From positions 2,598,501 to 2,662,500 of the forward strand of contig JAFREQ010000063.1 in the NCBI GenBank assembly GCA_025331565.1: a stretch of DNA of 64,000 nt, given 5' to 3'. Position numbers and translations under genes: made by a program. Below the pieces are notes generated by a model. The model searched no databases. It was given only the letters and a program-made list of their open reading frames with translations, and was not told where the DNA came from. Source of the stretch: Holacanthus passer (Eukaryota; Chordata; Actinopteri; Pomacanthidae). Shown piece by piece: positions 1 through 12,626 of the stretch (position 1 is its first letter; every line of letters starts with the position of its first letter).

Positions 1-2700
1 TTTGTTGTTTAAAACACTCAGTGTCAGGTAGCTCTTTCTTGAAAGAAAATCCTCTTTATTGTGCAAAAAGTGACATCTCTCCTATTCCCAGCAGCAACTA
101 TCTTAATTCAAAGGAACAACAACAATGACTGTTACACTAAGAGATTTCAATCGCACCACTGTTTTCTGTGTAAATACAGTAAAGACGGTAATTACATTCA
201 ACAGTAGATCCTACATGAATTGTTTGTGTAGCTCTAACATGGCCACCTGTAACCATTAGTATTAACTTCCAAAAGAAAGTGTCAACTTTCTGTGCAAGAG
301 TAAACTTGAAAAAAGTGGGACAGAGTCTTATATAAAACACTAGTGTATTATTTCAGCTCCTACAAATCTCATATAGAGGATGAACACACAGCAAACATTG
401 TGGTCCTCTTCCCACAGTCTCGGCTCAATACTACAATAAAAAACAACAGAAACCCTCCTCAGGTAGGATCCAGCACACAACATCATTATATGTTCTCTAT
501 GTGTTGTAAGTCTTGTTTGGTCCATTAGGGAGTGTGTTAGAAGAGACTAGAGGGTCGACACAAACTTCACACATAGTTGAACAGGTCTGACAACAAACCC
601 TTAGAGACCAGGATGGAGGTGTGGAGTTGAGGATTTTGTGATCCACCTATTACCTGTAAAATAAAACCTGAAATGCCAACATGAAGAGAAGAGCGGGCTA
701 GGCAGAAGAGCCAGAAGAGTTTTACCAGCCAGACTACTGTCACGTGATTGATTGAATGCAGTCATTCATCAAGTCAAACTTGTTCCTTCAGGCAACAGAA
801 ACAGAACACACACACACAAGAGACAAACAAGAAGATCCTCATGTCACATTTTCAAAATTTCCTGCGAAAACTTAATGCAACTTAAGGTACGACCGTAAGG
901 GATTATGTTTTTACATTATCATTGTGCTATATTATTAAATTATACTGTGTTATTCCATCATCTTATTATAATGATTTATCACCGACTTGCAGAAAATGAT
1001 TTCAGCAAAATGTCTGATAATCCTAGATTCTTCTTCAATGTGAGTATCTCTGTGTCTATAAGTCTTTCATGATAGTAAACTGAATATTTTTGGGTTACAC
1101 ACTGTTGGTCTGACAACAAAACAAATCTGAAGAATTGAGAAATTGTGGGACATTTTTTTTGCTCTTTTCAATATTTCATAGATGAAGCAATTAAGGGATT
1201 AATGGATGAAATGAGAAGCAGGTTGATATACACTGCAATATATTTCTGTGTACCATTGCAGCATTGTGTGTTTGTATTATACTGCCTTATCATACTATTG
1301 GTTGTTGTTACATTATGATTCCCATAGTGCACCAGCACTGTCTAAACCTGCACTCTGTCAGAGTTGAAGCACGACAATAGCTGGAGGCAACCAGCTGTCA
1401 GAGTCAATGAAACCATGTTGCACGAGGGAGAGAACACTATCAAACAGAAAGAAATACAACCACATTGTGAAATAATGTGGTTTTGGTTTGGCTGAACATT
1501 TCTGACAAATAAAAAAAATAGGTCCCCTGGCTAAAGAAAGAAAGAAAGAAGAAATGAAGGTTGGAAAGGAGCAGAGAGAAGGGAGGAGGAATCAGAGATT
1601 CAGAGATCAATATGGGAGTGAGAAGAAAAAAGAACAGGAAAAAAAAAGTGTTATCCCAAAAGATGGAGGAGGACGAAAAGATGTTAGACTGGAAAAAGAT
1701 CCAGACAGTGACACTATGTAACGCCAAGAAAGACAAACAAGAAGAGAAAGACAGCAGGAAGCACACAGAGGCAGACAGAAATCCTCTGCTCATCTCCACA
1801 CAAACAAAATTACATTTCAAAACACAAATGTACGGTTTATAAAAAATAACCACATATTAGAAAACAAGCAGAAATATGCACAACAGAGTAGAAAACATGA
1901 ACCACCTTAAACTTTAAGCTCCTACATCCTGCCGTAATCACCATGCTATATTAAACAGAACTAGCTTTGCTAATGAGCTCATTAATTTAAATAGGAAGCT
2001 AATGGTGTGAATATGAACTCTGTGTCTTAAAGCAACTAGGAGAAAGAGTTTTAACAAAATCAGTTCTTCCTTGTTAATGTGCACATTTAATAGGGGGAAC
2101 CTGTTTAATGTCATGTGCTATAGTGCCCTCAATGATGTGCAAACACACAGACAGACAGACGCCACCACAGAGACACATCGTCCTGCCCAACGTGATCATG
2201 GCGGTCGGGGGTATAAAAATAGAAAAATCAAGCATGCAGACATATACAATTTGTACATACACACTGTACAGCAGACATAAAAACACATTCAGACACACAC
2301 ACATACACACTGTCACTGTTGGCACGCTATCCGCCGCCCTGTGGCTCAGCTACGTGACATTAAAGAGCTATGTGACTGGGTTGTGGCCTCCTTTTCATGC
2401 ATAGCTCACATTAGCCAAGGGGAAATGAATGGCAGCCAGACAATGCACAGTGTACACACACACACACACACACACTCACATGTACAAACAAAACAGAGGA
2501 AATGGCCAACAGCATGGCTAATAACTGAATCAGCAGGATTTTTACTGGTGTGATTGATGCAAAGGTAATCAACACTCTGCTGAAGGTTAAATACTAAACA
2601 TCAGCCAAGACCTTTGCTCTTCTCAGTGTTCAAAGACCAGTCTAGATTAATCCAGATTAGCTGGTTAAATGTAACCTAGCCCAGTTTAGAGCACATTAAT
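1..2700. other. gene-free stretch, AT-rich with short purine-rich and CA-rich patches
   Basis: No open reading frame here resembles a known protein or carries usable splice sites in a coherent frame; the longest frames are low-complexity translations. A purine-rich patch lies at about 1530-1770 and a CA microsatellite at 2454-2475. A reverse-strand AATAAA (forward TTTATT near 54-59) could be a poly(A) signal of a leftward transcript ending at the window edge, but nothing upstream of it supports a last exon. I treat this as intergenic or intronic DNA of unknown function. Confidence 0.6.
2454..2475. repeat. (AC)11 microsatellite
   Basis: Uninterrupted AC dinucleotide run seen directly, followed by further CA-rich sequence (ACTCACATGTAC). 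Confidence 0.95.
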
Positions 2701-2706
2701 GTTTAC

Positions 2707-2916
2707 TTTTAAAGGCCCTGCACACCCACACAGGTGTGTACTGCTTATATCTCTATTGAAGTTAAAGCAGGGTGGAGCTATGATGAGAATTACACACCAC
2801 AAAACTCTCCAATAAGAATAATAAGGTAGTCTGTCCCATCCTCATGGGTCCAACAAAACTGACAGGAGAGTACGGGAGATGTCAATCAAGCCCAGTCCAT
2901 ACACACCCACATAGTA
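2707..2916 (+). repeat. dispersed repeat, copy 1 of a pair
   Basis: This segment aligns by eye with 12433-12626 in the same orientation. Both begin TTAAAGGCCCTGCACACC and then share, in order, a GGAGC(C/T)ATG block, a GTCCCA(T/C)CC block, ACAGGAGAGT, ACATGTCAATCA or GATGTCAATCA, and CAGTC(C/T)A(T/C)ACACAC. The copies differ by many substitutions and small indels, so they are old. The TTAAAGG start suggests a non-autonomous DNA transposon, but I do not recognise the family and see no clear terminal inverted repeat. Confidence 0.6.
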
Positions 2917-5217
2917 ATTAAAAGAGATATAATAATAGTTTGGACAACAACTCAAGAAATATGAAATATGACAATTTAAGAGTTTCTATATGTTATTCCT
3001 ATAAATTGAAGTTAATCTCATCTAGGGCTGAATGATATGCAAAAACAGTCATAATGTGCGATCAGATAGCTGAAACAAAGCTAAACAGAAACCACCATCA
3101 GCACCTATATTTTGAACCCACAGTGGCCATCCATCACCAACATGGACCCCAAATAAAAATACGTTTCCTATGTGTATACCATCATTTCAGTGACAAGTCA
3201 AACAAAATATCATTCAAATTCAGCTTCCTCCATCAGTGCAACATTCCTGCACATTAAACTAACACTAAAGATAAGCAGAAAACTTAAATATCTGTCTCAG
3301 ACTACACAGCTTCCTTTGGGTTTACACAGCCACCTCCAGCTCTCATTTCAGCTCTCTATCAGCTGGCGTAAGCCACATTTTCTGTGCATAGTTTAGTGTC
3401 AGCCCAAAACATTTACAATAAGACAAACAGTGAGAAGGTTGACTAATGCATGCTGGGAAAGCCAAGTCGCCTGGGGAGCTAATTAATTGGCTGACTATGA
3501 CACTGCCGAGAGCACTATGTCTGACTGAGCGTTTAAAGGGGACCGTTCTGTGAAATGTGCAACAGATCAGGCCTGAGAAAACAGCAGTATGTGGACACCA
3601 AACTGCAGGTGGGAGAGAAAATAATGTTTCAGCTCTTTTACCAGTTCACAGGATCTGTACCCCAACATCGTGCTATTAAAGTAGGGTAAGCTTCAGCACA
3701 GAAACCCAGTTTGGATGTCGGAGAAAAAAGTCGGGTAAGAACAGCTGTTATTGCTGAAAGACTGATAGTGCCTACTTGATTCATGGCTGTTTCAGGGTGT
3801 GCTCACACTCCCAGCATGTTTATAGCAGCTTATTCGCACTCGGGAGCGTTTCTTTCCTTTTAGTTTTGTTCATTTGGGCAGGTGAGAACAACGCCAGTCA
3901 AGTTGAGGGAATCTGCATCTGAAAATCTCCCTCAGTAATCCAAGTCAACTGTGATGTTATTAAATGGTATAAAACATAATCCAGTCATGTGATGAAATCT
4001 TTTATCTCGCTGGATGGCAAAAAAAAAAACTAAAGGAAAAAAAAATGTATTTGATGTGTTTATGAAGCTTGACTTGCTCCTAACTAGCCACTGAGAATCT
4101 AAATAAACCAACAATACCAAAGAGTAAATGATCCCTTAATTTTAGCTTCTGAAGATCTAAGTCTCTATAATGATGATGATGAACTGGTGACCTGTTCAGG
4201 TAAGGTGGTTCTCTCCCTTTCACCCAGAAGATGCTAGCACAGGCTTTACGCACTTTAACAATGAGAGGCGAAGTAAGACGTGGAGAAATTTCAGCTGCTA
4301 GTGATAAATCAATTTTGAAAAATTTGATTTCGAAAGCATGTCACAGTAAAGAAAGTTGATATCTACAGAGACGATGTTGAGAACACTTCACACATTATAC
4401 AGCAGAGTGAGGAACTAGGACTGCGTGACATAAAAATATAGATCATGTGATGATAGAAAGCACCAATATTTTTCATCATTTGGACCCGCAAGAATCATGG
4501 AGTGTGAGCGTGACACAGAACGGGTTTTCCTGAACAGGAGCAGGACTGTGACCGAGACAAAAAAGGAGCTTGTGCCGAAAATAGAGGCTACTTGTGTCAC
4601 ACGTGGTTCGGGTATGAAAAGTCTGACACAAACCAGAAAAACCATACTTATGTCATGCTACAGACCGGCCCCCACAACAGACTCTAACACCACTGACCTC
4701 AAACTTTTATTTGTCAATTCAATATGTAATACAAAATAAGCCTTTCCATCTGGTCATTTAAATAAAGTTTTCATTGAATTTACAGAAAATGTGCTCAATT
4801 GTTATATGTATCGGTCACAGTCCCACACTGAATGGGTTAAACACTTCAGATGTGTTAGTGCAGCCAATGTAAACTTCAGCCAAGCGAGCAGATGCCACTG
4901 CAGATTAAAATGGGGAATAAAGTGTCATGAAAAGCGCTGTTTTAGAACATCTTGACAGCGGCATACGGTACCTAAGGCAAGAATAAATGTGCTGAAAAGT
5001 ATTACACTTTAGTCAGATCACAGCTGTCAATCAAACTGTGTCACTGGGACATCTTTTTATTTCTTTGGATTCTCTGATAATTTTGTCACTTTCTTAGTAA
5101 GTCATGCCAGTTTTTGTGACGTTTGCTTCGAACAAACCCTGCAGCTTCTGAAAGAGTCACTGATTTCAAGACAATACTTCCCAGTAAAGCCCTATCAGAT
5201 ACTTAGTATATGTGACT
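2917..5217. other. gene-free stretch with one possible conserved block
   Basis: No exon or RNA gene seen. From about 3024 the text AGGGCTGAATGATATGC resembles the start of another common teleost interspersed repeat, but the rest is too diverged to delimit. The block near 3430-3600 is listed separately. Confidence 0.5.
3430..3600. promoter_or_regulatory. possible conserved non-coding element (by composition only)
   Basis: A block of higher-complexity, balanced-composition sequence among repeats. It contains a homeodomain-type palindrome at about 3479-3488 (GCTAATTAATTGGC) and few homopolymers. This is an impression of enhancer-like sequence. No alignment was possible, so function is inference. 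Confidence 0.2.
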
Positions 5218-5442
5218 TTCCTTGTTGATTAGTTTCTATATTGTTTTTCCGATGAATCTATTCATCTATACAACGGTCCAAAAGATTTTCCATTAACAAG
5301 CACATAAATCAGAGGCAAGCAGATGCTCACATTATAGAAGCTGGACGCAGCCAATGTTTGGTGGTTTTGCTTTATAAATTACTTGATCTGTTATCAAAAT
5401 TGCCTGTCGATTAACTAATCTATTAATCAGCTAATGGTCTCA
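5218..5442 (-). repeat. copy of an abundant teleost interspersed repeat (GATTAATCGATTAATC-type)
   Basis: Diverged text of a family I recognise from fish genomes. Its ends read as variants of TTGATTAGT...AATCGATTAATC, and its centre carries AGAAGCTGGA, then TTGCCTGTCGATTAACTAATC. Other copies in this window lie near 9148, 12838, 34758, 35905 and 41895. Non-coding. The superfamily is not assigned here. Confidence 0.5.
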
Positions 5443-5582
5443 CCACCACATGGGCAGCAGATTCAGCCATGACTGTTTTATCGATCAGTGCTGGAGTGAA
5501 ACAGATATATTTGTACAAACATGGTAAAGATTATTCAATTAAACAATCTGCTCTGTTCTCAATGAAAAAAGGCAGGATGTTT

Positions 5583-5835
5583 GCTGGACATTGTGTCTGT
5601 CTCTCTGTCTGTCTTCGAGCTTCCAAATCCGTCTGACTGGCTGCGTCCCATTTGTCACTCTGTCCATCCGTCTGTCTGCCTGTAAGCTTGCCATCTGTCT
5701 TTCTGTCTGTCTGACTGCTTGACTCTTCGCCTTCCTGCCCGTCTACCCATTTGCCTGCCATCTGTTTGTCTGTCTGCAAGTATGTCACCCCTCTGCTTGG
5801 CTGTCTGTCTCTCTGTCTGTTCTGTCTGTCTGTCC
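5583..5835. repeat. degenerate (CTGT)n minisatellite
   Basis: About 250 bp built mostly from CTGT, CTGC and CCGT tetranucleotides with interruptions, pyrimidine-rich on the + strand. Frames through it translate to Thr/Asp/Arg/Gln or Leu/Ser/Val/Cys-rich peptides and are artefacts of the repeat. Confidence 0.85.
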
Positions 5836-6003
5836 TCTCCCCGGTCAGCCCTGTAGATGACAGTGCATTTACTTCAGCAGAAACACTATTGTGGTTCAGT
5901 GTCTTTTTTCAGCACTTTGCAGCACTTAAGGTCAGCACACTACAATGGTTGCCATGATGGTGATCTATTATTAAGAGACTGTAGTTGCAGAGGCCCAGCG
6001 GGC

Positions 6004-6004
<1 letters not shown>

Positions 6005-6039
<35 letters not shown>
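6005..6039. repeat. (AC)17 microsatellite
   Basis: Perfect AC run seen directly; further imperfect CA stretches follow at about 6110-6130 and 6250-6350. Confidence 0.95.
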
Positions 6040-6042
<3 letters not shown>

Positions 6043-6571
6043 AGTACTCTCTTGAGATGAGTAGGCAGTCTGGCTGTCAGGACATTAAGTGGATGCTGGA
6101 ACATCTGGACACACACATACACACACAGATAGAGATGAAGATACACATTTGTTTTTGTTTTTTATGTATAAAACACAACAGGCATTTAAAAAGGTTATCA
6201 ATAGCGCTGTTGATGAAGGTGCTCGGTAGCTTGCAGAGCACCATGCTCGCACACACACATAATAAAACGACACAAGCATCAACAACAATCTGTGGAAGTG
6301 AAGCGGTTTTGCCAAGCAGAACACACACACATATATAAACACATGCACACACAAAACTGGCCGGTGCTCAGAGCTCCTTGAGGAGCCAGAGGTCAGTCAG
6401 TTTGATAAAGAATCCTTGCATATAAATTGCTTCATAACAAGCCATCTCTCTGAGGCAGTGCTGCATCTGTGTGTCTGTGTATGTGTATGGAAATGTGTAT
6501 ATCAGTGTTTATTGTGTGTGTTTATGTGTGTGCCCATGTGTGTGTGTGTCTTTCTTTCGCTATGATCCTGA

Positions 6572-6573
<2 letters not shown>

Positions 6574-6636
<63 letters not shown>
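6574..6636. repeat. (TG)31 microsatellite
   Basis: Perfect 63-bp TG run, preceded from about 6466 by an imperfect TG-rich tract. Long alternating purine-pyrimidine DNA of this kind can adopt left-handed Z-DNA under supercoiling (general knowledge). Confidence 0.95.
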
Positions 6637-6637
<1 letters not shown>

Positions 6638-7050
6638 TGTGTTGATTGAACAGACTAAGACCAGCCTGCCTGGGGAACAAAAGCTTAAAAAAGGTCTAAA
6701 AAGCCTTTGGCAATAACCAAACTGGGGAAGCTGGGAAAAGCTGCTCTCCTTCCTCCTTCCTGTCTCGCTTTCTTCCCATCACTCATATTTCCACTGTCAA
6801 CCTCACACTACCTTATCATCTCTTTCTATCAACATATCTTCCTCTTCTTCGCTGCTACTCTCTACATCCTCCAGTCATCCGTCCATCATTGTTTCTCCAG
6901 CTCTCCCTCAATCACCCTTTGCCTCACCCTCTCTCTCACCTGTCACCTCCCCTTCCTTCCTCCGTGTTTGTTCTCATCTCACTGACACTGAATATTTCCT
7001 CTTCTTCATGGGGAAAAATGACAGGCAGGAAGAGACGGATTGGACAGGAG

Positions 7051-7072
7051 TGTGCGTGTGTGTGTGTGTGTG

Positions 7073-7105
<33 letters not shown>

Positions 7106-7106
7106 T
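7051..7106. repeat. (TG)n with CG interruptions
   Basis: A 56-bp alternating tract in which a few TG units are replaced by CG. Confidence 0.93.
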
Positions 7107-7752
7107 TAGTACCACTGCTAATGCAGTGTGTCCAAGCAAGAAAGCAACAGCTAGACTAAGGCTGTACCAATCGTCATATTTTGTGTACCATCAGCCTGAA
7201 AACTGGTAAAGCACTGTTTTTGTGATCATCAACAAACTTAAAATGCTTCCAAACTGTGATTTCTTCAACATCTTATTACAGTCGTTGGTATAAAAGTGAA
7301 GACATCTTGATGGAGCCGGAGCAAATGCAGATACATAATATGTTTTTTATAACAACTCGAGTTATTTATTTTACTAGCGTTACAGTTAAAATAGATTTTT
7401 TATTATTGTGGTTATATAAATGTAGTTTATGTAGCTGTTAATACAGGGGTTTGCAAACAATCCTATGTAGCCACCACTGGAATCTAATTCTACAATATAC
7501 TAATAATAATATTAATAATATTAGTGTAGATGAATTTGTTTAAATGAGTTTAAACAGATTGAACAGCTGTGCAAAAGAAGCTGCACAGCATTCGATTTAG
7601 AATTTGAATGTCAATGTTACGAATAAAGATTCAAAGCTTCAAACTATTCAGTGCAATCCCAGCCAGAGTGCATGCAGGGAAGACTGCAACATAGACACAC
7701 ACACTTCCACGTCTAGTTTCACTCGCTTTCCTTCAGTCTCTTCCCTAACCAT

Positions 7753-7754
<2 letters not shown>

Positions 7755-7796
<42 letters not shown>
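7755..7796. repeat. (CA)21 microsatellite
   Basis: Perfect CA run, 42 bp. Confidence 0.95.
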
Positions 7797-7798
<2 letters not shown>

Positions 7799-7879
7799 TC
7801 TATTTTTGGACAGAGCCACTAGAGAGGAGGTAGGCAAAAAAGAGGTTCACACCGACAGAGTTTGACAGGTATAGACAGA

Positions 7880-8035
7880 AAGAGCACCAAAGAAAAGAAT
7901 CACAAAGATTTATAAAGTGAGGTTGAGAGACCAGGGAGAGGAAAGACAGAGGAAGAAAGAGAACAGAGAGAGTGAGAGAGAGACAGAGAAAGACAGATGA
8001 GAGAGAGAGGGAGAGACAGAGATGGGGAAATAGGG
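7880..8035 (+). repeat. GA-rich polypurine tract
   Basis: The + strand is almost entirely A and G for about 150 bp, with short GAGAGA runs. The opposite frame gives Ser/Leu-rich artefact translations. No coding signal. Confidence 0.8.
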
Positions 8036-8156
8036 CAACTATTATGAATGAGCTGAAAGAATGAAAATGTCAGGGTGTGTGTGTGTGTGTGCATCTTGGA
8101 ATTTGTGTGTGTACAAATGTGTGATGTTGGGTATCCAGAATTTACCTCAACATCAA

Positions 8157-8159
<3 letters not shown>

Positions 8160-8191
<32 letters not shown>
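8160..8191. repeat. (CA)16 microsatellite
   Basis: Perfect CA run. A second (AC)12 run lies at 8375-8399. Confidence 0.95.
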
Positions 8192-8197
<6 letters not shown>

Positions 8198-8374
8198 GAG
8201 TGAAAAGATGTATGAGCTCGCCAAGAAAAAAAAAAAGAACAGAAAATGAAAAGAAAAAAAAACGCATTTGACACACATCACACACATCAAACATCCTCAT
8301 CAGGGCCATGCTAACAGGTGTGCAAGAAAGAAGAGACTGCAGCCTACTCACACAGTCAAACATGAAAGCTGGAA

Positions 8375-8399
8375 ACACACACACACACACACACACACA
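8375..8399. repeat. (AC)12 microsatellite
   Basis: Perfect AC run, about 180 bp downstream of the previous one. Confidence 0.95.
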
Positions 8400-9147
8400 G
8401 AGTGCTCTCACTCAGTATATGGATAAAATAAGTAGAAATCCATCCTTCAACATCCTGTCATTTCAAGAGCGAGACATTTTTTGGTGTGTTGTCTAGATGA
8501 AGTACTGTCGTTTGGGGACAGGTTGTTTGTGTACAGTTCTTCTATTTAGACATGTCACTTAAACTGTGCCAAGATGATTTCCCATCAGCGACTTATCTCA
8601 CACTAAAATCCTAATAATGTGGGCAAACAGTGAATCTATGGCATCTTTACACAGCAGAAGACAGCTAGAAACTTTTCTCTGTTGCATGTCAGGTTTACGG
8701 TTCAGACTATTGGAGAGATGCTTTTTTTACATCAATTCAGTTCTAATGCAACGTTAAGTCATAAAAGTGTTTAAAATTATGTCCAGACTGAAATATAATA
8801 TTATATAATAACTATGTGACAGACTGCCATGACATTTTGTACAGACATTCATGGTTCCCAGAGGATGACGCCTACTGAATTTGGCGATCCCCTGATCAGC
8901 TCCAACAACAGATTGACATATTTGATTTTCAGTGAAATAGCACAACAACTATTGGCTGTCAGAACAGGTACGCTCTACATTTAATCAATACAATGGTCTA
9001 CACAGGCAGCATGACCTGAGCTCATGCGCCTAAATGCATCCTGTGGAGACACTGACAGAAGACTGAAGCCGCAAACATGCTGCTTTCGCTACGAAGCTCG
9101 TGTAGACAATGTGTCAGTCAGATTTACAAGCAATTTAAAGAGGAGAA
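8400..9147. other. gene-free stretch, nothing recognised
   Basis: Unremarkable AT-rich DNA without repeats, coherent reading frames or splice-site pairs that I can support. Confidence 0.55.
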
Positions 9148-9260
9148 CTTGTGATGACAGTTTTTCACACTCGAGAGACCAAACAATGATTCAATCAATC
9201 GAAAAATAATCAACAGATGAATCAATAATGAAGGGATTCATTATTTTCAGGGTTGCAGCT
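9148..9260 (+). repeat. partial copy of the GATTAATCGATTAATC-type teleost repeat
   Basis: Reads as a diverged right-hand part of the family: a TTGTGATGACAGTTTTTCAC block, then a CCAAACAATGATTCAATCAA block, then AAATAATCAACAGATGAATC, ending in GGGTTGCAGCT. The order of these blocks is the same as in the family consensus as I remember it. Confidence 0.6.
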
Positions 9261-10900
9261 GTAAAATGTGAGAGGATTACTCTGATTATAGACTATTTGA
9301 GAATCAAGAATTCCATATCTTGAAAGTAAGCGGAATAAAGCTGATCACTGCTGATCATCGCCACCATGAGTTGCTGTGCACCAGACTTTACTATCAAACT
9401 GAGAGCTACTACAAAAAAGGTGGAAAACCACAAATAAACCCAAAGTGCATAGACAAAAACCACAGCATACAGCTGAGCTTAACTTCTCAGGCGGCGTTTA
9501 ATGTTTTGCTCACAACCTCACTCGATAACACACATACACACAGCAGCATCTCCTGACTGACTGGAAGGCTTGGAGCCACTTAAGAGCAGCCATGAGTCAC
9601 TCTCTGATGCTGATATCACCATCACCATTCCCATCAGCCCTCTCCCCTGTGGTACCCCCCGCTGAACACTCTGTGGGGATCCGCTGGATGGAAGAAAGCT
9701 CGCTCCTTATGTCAAATACAGAAGACTGTTGTCTCCATAAAGTGAATTAGTTTGCTGGTATTACTCACAGGGGAGCAAAGCCACCCTAAATGAAGTGTAA
9801 AATAACACAGAAGAAAAGGATAAATGCTCTCTGATAGCCGCAGCGTGGTTTAAATGAGGAACGCTAATGATGCTAAGAACCTAGCTTTGGTCCTTTAGAG
9901 ACACTGAAAGACGTTAGAGATTATTTCCAAATGAAACATCTTGTTCATTTCAGTGTTTTCCCCACAGGTGGTGTATTTAGGTGGGGGGGGTAGAAGTAGA
10001 GGGAGTATTTGTAAATTTGGATTTTTGCTTCCTCTTGATTTTCTGCACTGGCATGAAACATACTTTTTTTTTTATAGATTTTAACATTTTAATATTCGTA
10101 TTATATTTTACAACAGGTAGAGATTGCAGGTATAATTGTAAGTGTAAAAGCATGAAAGCATGATCAGCAGATGGATTTCCTTCAGTTTCCAACCGTAATG
10201 CAGAACATTCAAATGTCCCTGTCTTTCGCTACAGGTGTACATGTGCTTCAACACCGTGATTGGCCAGGTTTGCAGAGGTTAGAAACTTCACTCTATCAGT
10301 GCTTTTGAGGAAAGATTGTCCAAAAATGTGCATCATTATCCCCATTTAAATAATTATGGCACCTCCTCCCTCTGTAACAAAAGGCTTTTTGTCCAACCCC
10401 CGAGTGTAGGTGTTAGGAACAAGACGTGGTCAGACGACACATCATACAAACAAGTTTATTTTATGCATACCAGCGCCTGAAGTGGCTTCCTTATGTTACA
10501 CTCGGAGGAAATATAATAGGACAATTATTTTACAGTGGCTGGCTCTCAATATTTTGAGCACTGAGCATAAAGAATAAGGATTGTGTCCTCAATACAACAG
10601 TGTCAGCAACTTCAGGAAAAAAATTAAGCAGGATGGAACAAAGTAGGTAAGGGCGAGTGAAGGAGCGAACTGATGTCAGGAAAGAGGAAATGAAAGGAAT
10701 TAAGGAAGAATCTGTGTCCTAAGCCATACGTGCACACACATTACTGTATGTTGGTACACGATATGGACACACACCAACCGAAGAGGCGTCAGGCCAAACA
10801 AACGAGCCACAGAAATCAAATAGATTTCCTTTATCACCTTGTTGGCTCCAGCCACCAGAACATTAACACAATATTTATTGATGCTGCCACTGCTCCTGCT
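9261..10900. other. gene-free stretch
   Basis: No supported gene. There is a poly-G stretch in GGTGGGGGGGGTAG at about 9981-9991 and a short T run near 10065. Several TAAT-containing motifs occur around 9850-9880, but nothing I can call. Confidence 0.55.
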
Positions 10901-10935
10901 GCTGCCGCTGCATCATGGGAGCGGCAATGAGAGAG

Positions 10936-11180
10936 CAGAAAACAGAAGAGAGAGAGAGAAAGAAGAAATGAATAAAAAGGGGGGGAAAGAAGGTGGAGGC
11001 TGAGGTCCAAATAATTTTCTAACTAAGCCTCCCGCTCCGTCTCCTGAATCTGCTGACAAACAATGAAGGAGGCGAGCTGGAGCCAGCGAGACTGGGGCCC
11101 TGCCAAAAAGCCAGGAGGAGAAAGAGCAAAAGGGGAGGACAGGTGGGAGGAAGGAGGGAGGAAGAAAAGAAACACAGAGA
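10936..11180 (+). repeat. polypurine-rich tract
   Basis: About 245 bp dominated by A and G on the + strand, followed at 11330-11525 by the opposite bias (C/T-rich). The opposite-strand frame encodes a Ser/Leu/Pro/Phe-rich artefact. Confidence 0.7.
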
Positions 11181-11329
11181 GAGATGGAGGATTGATCCAT
11201 CGCTCCCGTCTCCACTGCCATCAGGAGTTCATTAGCTTCTGGAAGGGAGTGAAGGGGGGATGAAAAGAACGGAGGGATGGAGGATGAACACCCTGCCCTT
11301 CACTCCCAGCGACCCTGGCGACCACCTCC

Positions 11330-11525
11330 CTGTTTATCTGCCCGCTCCTCTCCTCCTCCACCCTTCCTGTTATCTTTCATCCTGCACTGTCTACATCTCC
11401 TCCGCTCCTCTACCTTCTGTCCCTGCTGGCTTCACCTTCCCTCTCTTCTCATTTGTTGCCTTTCTTCGCCTCCATCTACCCCTCTCCTCCCTCCTCACCT
11501 CCTCTTTTTTTTCTTTTCTTTTCTT
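11330..11525 (+). repeat. polypyrimidine-rich tract
   Basis: C/T-rich sequence (CTCCTCC, TCTTTTCTTTTC) forming, with the upstream purine tract, a purine-then-pyrimidine arrangement that could fold back imperfectly in single-stranded form. Translations are low complexity. Confidence 0.7.
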
Positions 11526-11945
11526 TTGCACTTCTCTTGGTATATATTATGATTTACTTATTATCCATCTGAAAACTTTGTCTCCGAGGTCTTAAAATTG
11601 AGCTGAACAGCCATTTTCGAGACCAAAAAGTAAAAATGTGTAACCTCATTCCCTCTGCACCTCGGCTCTCCTGCCTTCTTTTATTCATTTTGATATATCT
11701 GATGCTTTTAAATATATATTAAGCGCAAATGAAATCTTCGAGGATGACACAGTGAATCAGAAGCTTATTTCCATCTTGGATCACCGGGTGTTCAAACAGC
11801 GAAAGGAAGGTCTGACATACTGTTTCTATCTGTTGTTTACTCACCCTCTCTCCCCACAAACATACACACACCAACTCCTGAAATTCTTCCCATCAGGAGC
11901 TCAGGCAGCATCTGTCAGCCTGTCCATCACTGCGCTTACAGCCTT

Positions 11946-11950
<5 letters not shown>

Positions 11951-11976
<26 letters not shown>
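11951..11976 (+). repeat. poly-T run (26 nt)
   Basis: Homopolymer seen directly. It may be the tail of a reverse-strand retroposed element, but no body could be recognised beside it. Confidence 0.9.
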
Positions 11977-12432
11977 CCCTAAAGAAGAGTAGGAGGTGGC
12001 TGGTAGACAGAGAGAGAATAGTCTGACATTAAGGATGATAAAGAGAGAACGTAGCTAATTCATAATAACACATTTTAATAAATGTTTCTGGAGCATAAAC
12101 TTCTTCTGTGGAGGGAGACTGTGCATCATTACATCTATCATATGATTTTCTACTAATGTAAATATTATTTAATATAGTAAAGCCTGACACTACTCACAAA
12201 GCCAGATTTCTGCCTCACGTCTGAGGTACTTGAAGATGCACCTATGAAAATGCTAGTGCCAGTTTTGACTTGAAGGACTATGCAGTTCATCGTGATGGAC
12301 ATGAACTAGACAACCTAGTAGCACAGTAGACATTTGATTCTCTGTAAAGATACTGCTATGTATGTTAGCTCTTCGGGTTGTCATGATGTTTAGACCCATA
12401 CTTGTTTCAATCATTTTGGCCACATCATCTGT

Positions 12433-12626
12433 TCTTAAAGGCCCTGCACACCTGCACAGGTATTTTCAGTTGTTCTGCCTGATGAGACCTCTGCTGAGGT
12501 TGACGTTGGGCGGAGCCATGCTGGGAATTACATGAGGTCAGCAGACGCCATAAAGGCGTAAGTTGTCCCACCCCTAAACAGGAGAGTCAGGGACATGTCA
12601 ATCATACACAGTCTACACACGCTAAC
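12433..12626 (+). repeat. dispersed repeat, copy 2 of a pair
   Basis: Diverged partner of 2707-2916, starting TTAAAGGCCCTGCACACC and keeping the block order GGAGCCATG, GTCCCACCC, ACAGGAGAGTCA, ACATGTCAATCA, CAGTCTACACAC. Having two copies about 10 kb apart argues for an interspersed element rather than chance. Confidence 0.6.

Noticed and set aside
54..59. Reverse-strand AATAAA at the window edge
   Set aside because: A single motif in AT-rich DNA with no recognisable last exon upstream of it.
1440..1853. 137-codon - strand frame
   Set aside because: Phe/Ser/Leu-rich translation of a purine-rich tract; no support as a membrane protein.
5583..5835. CRISPR-like periodicity
   Set aside because: The period is a tetranucleotide microsatellite without spacers, in a vertebrate genome.
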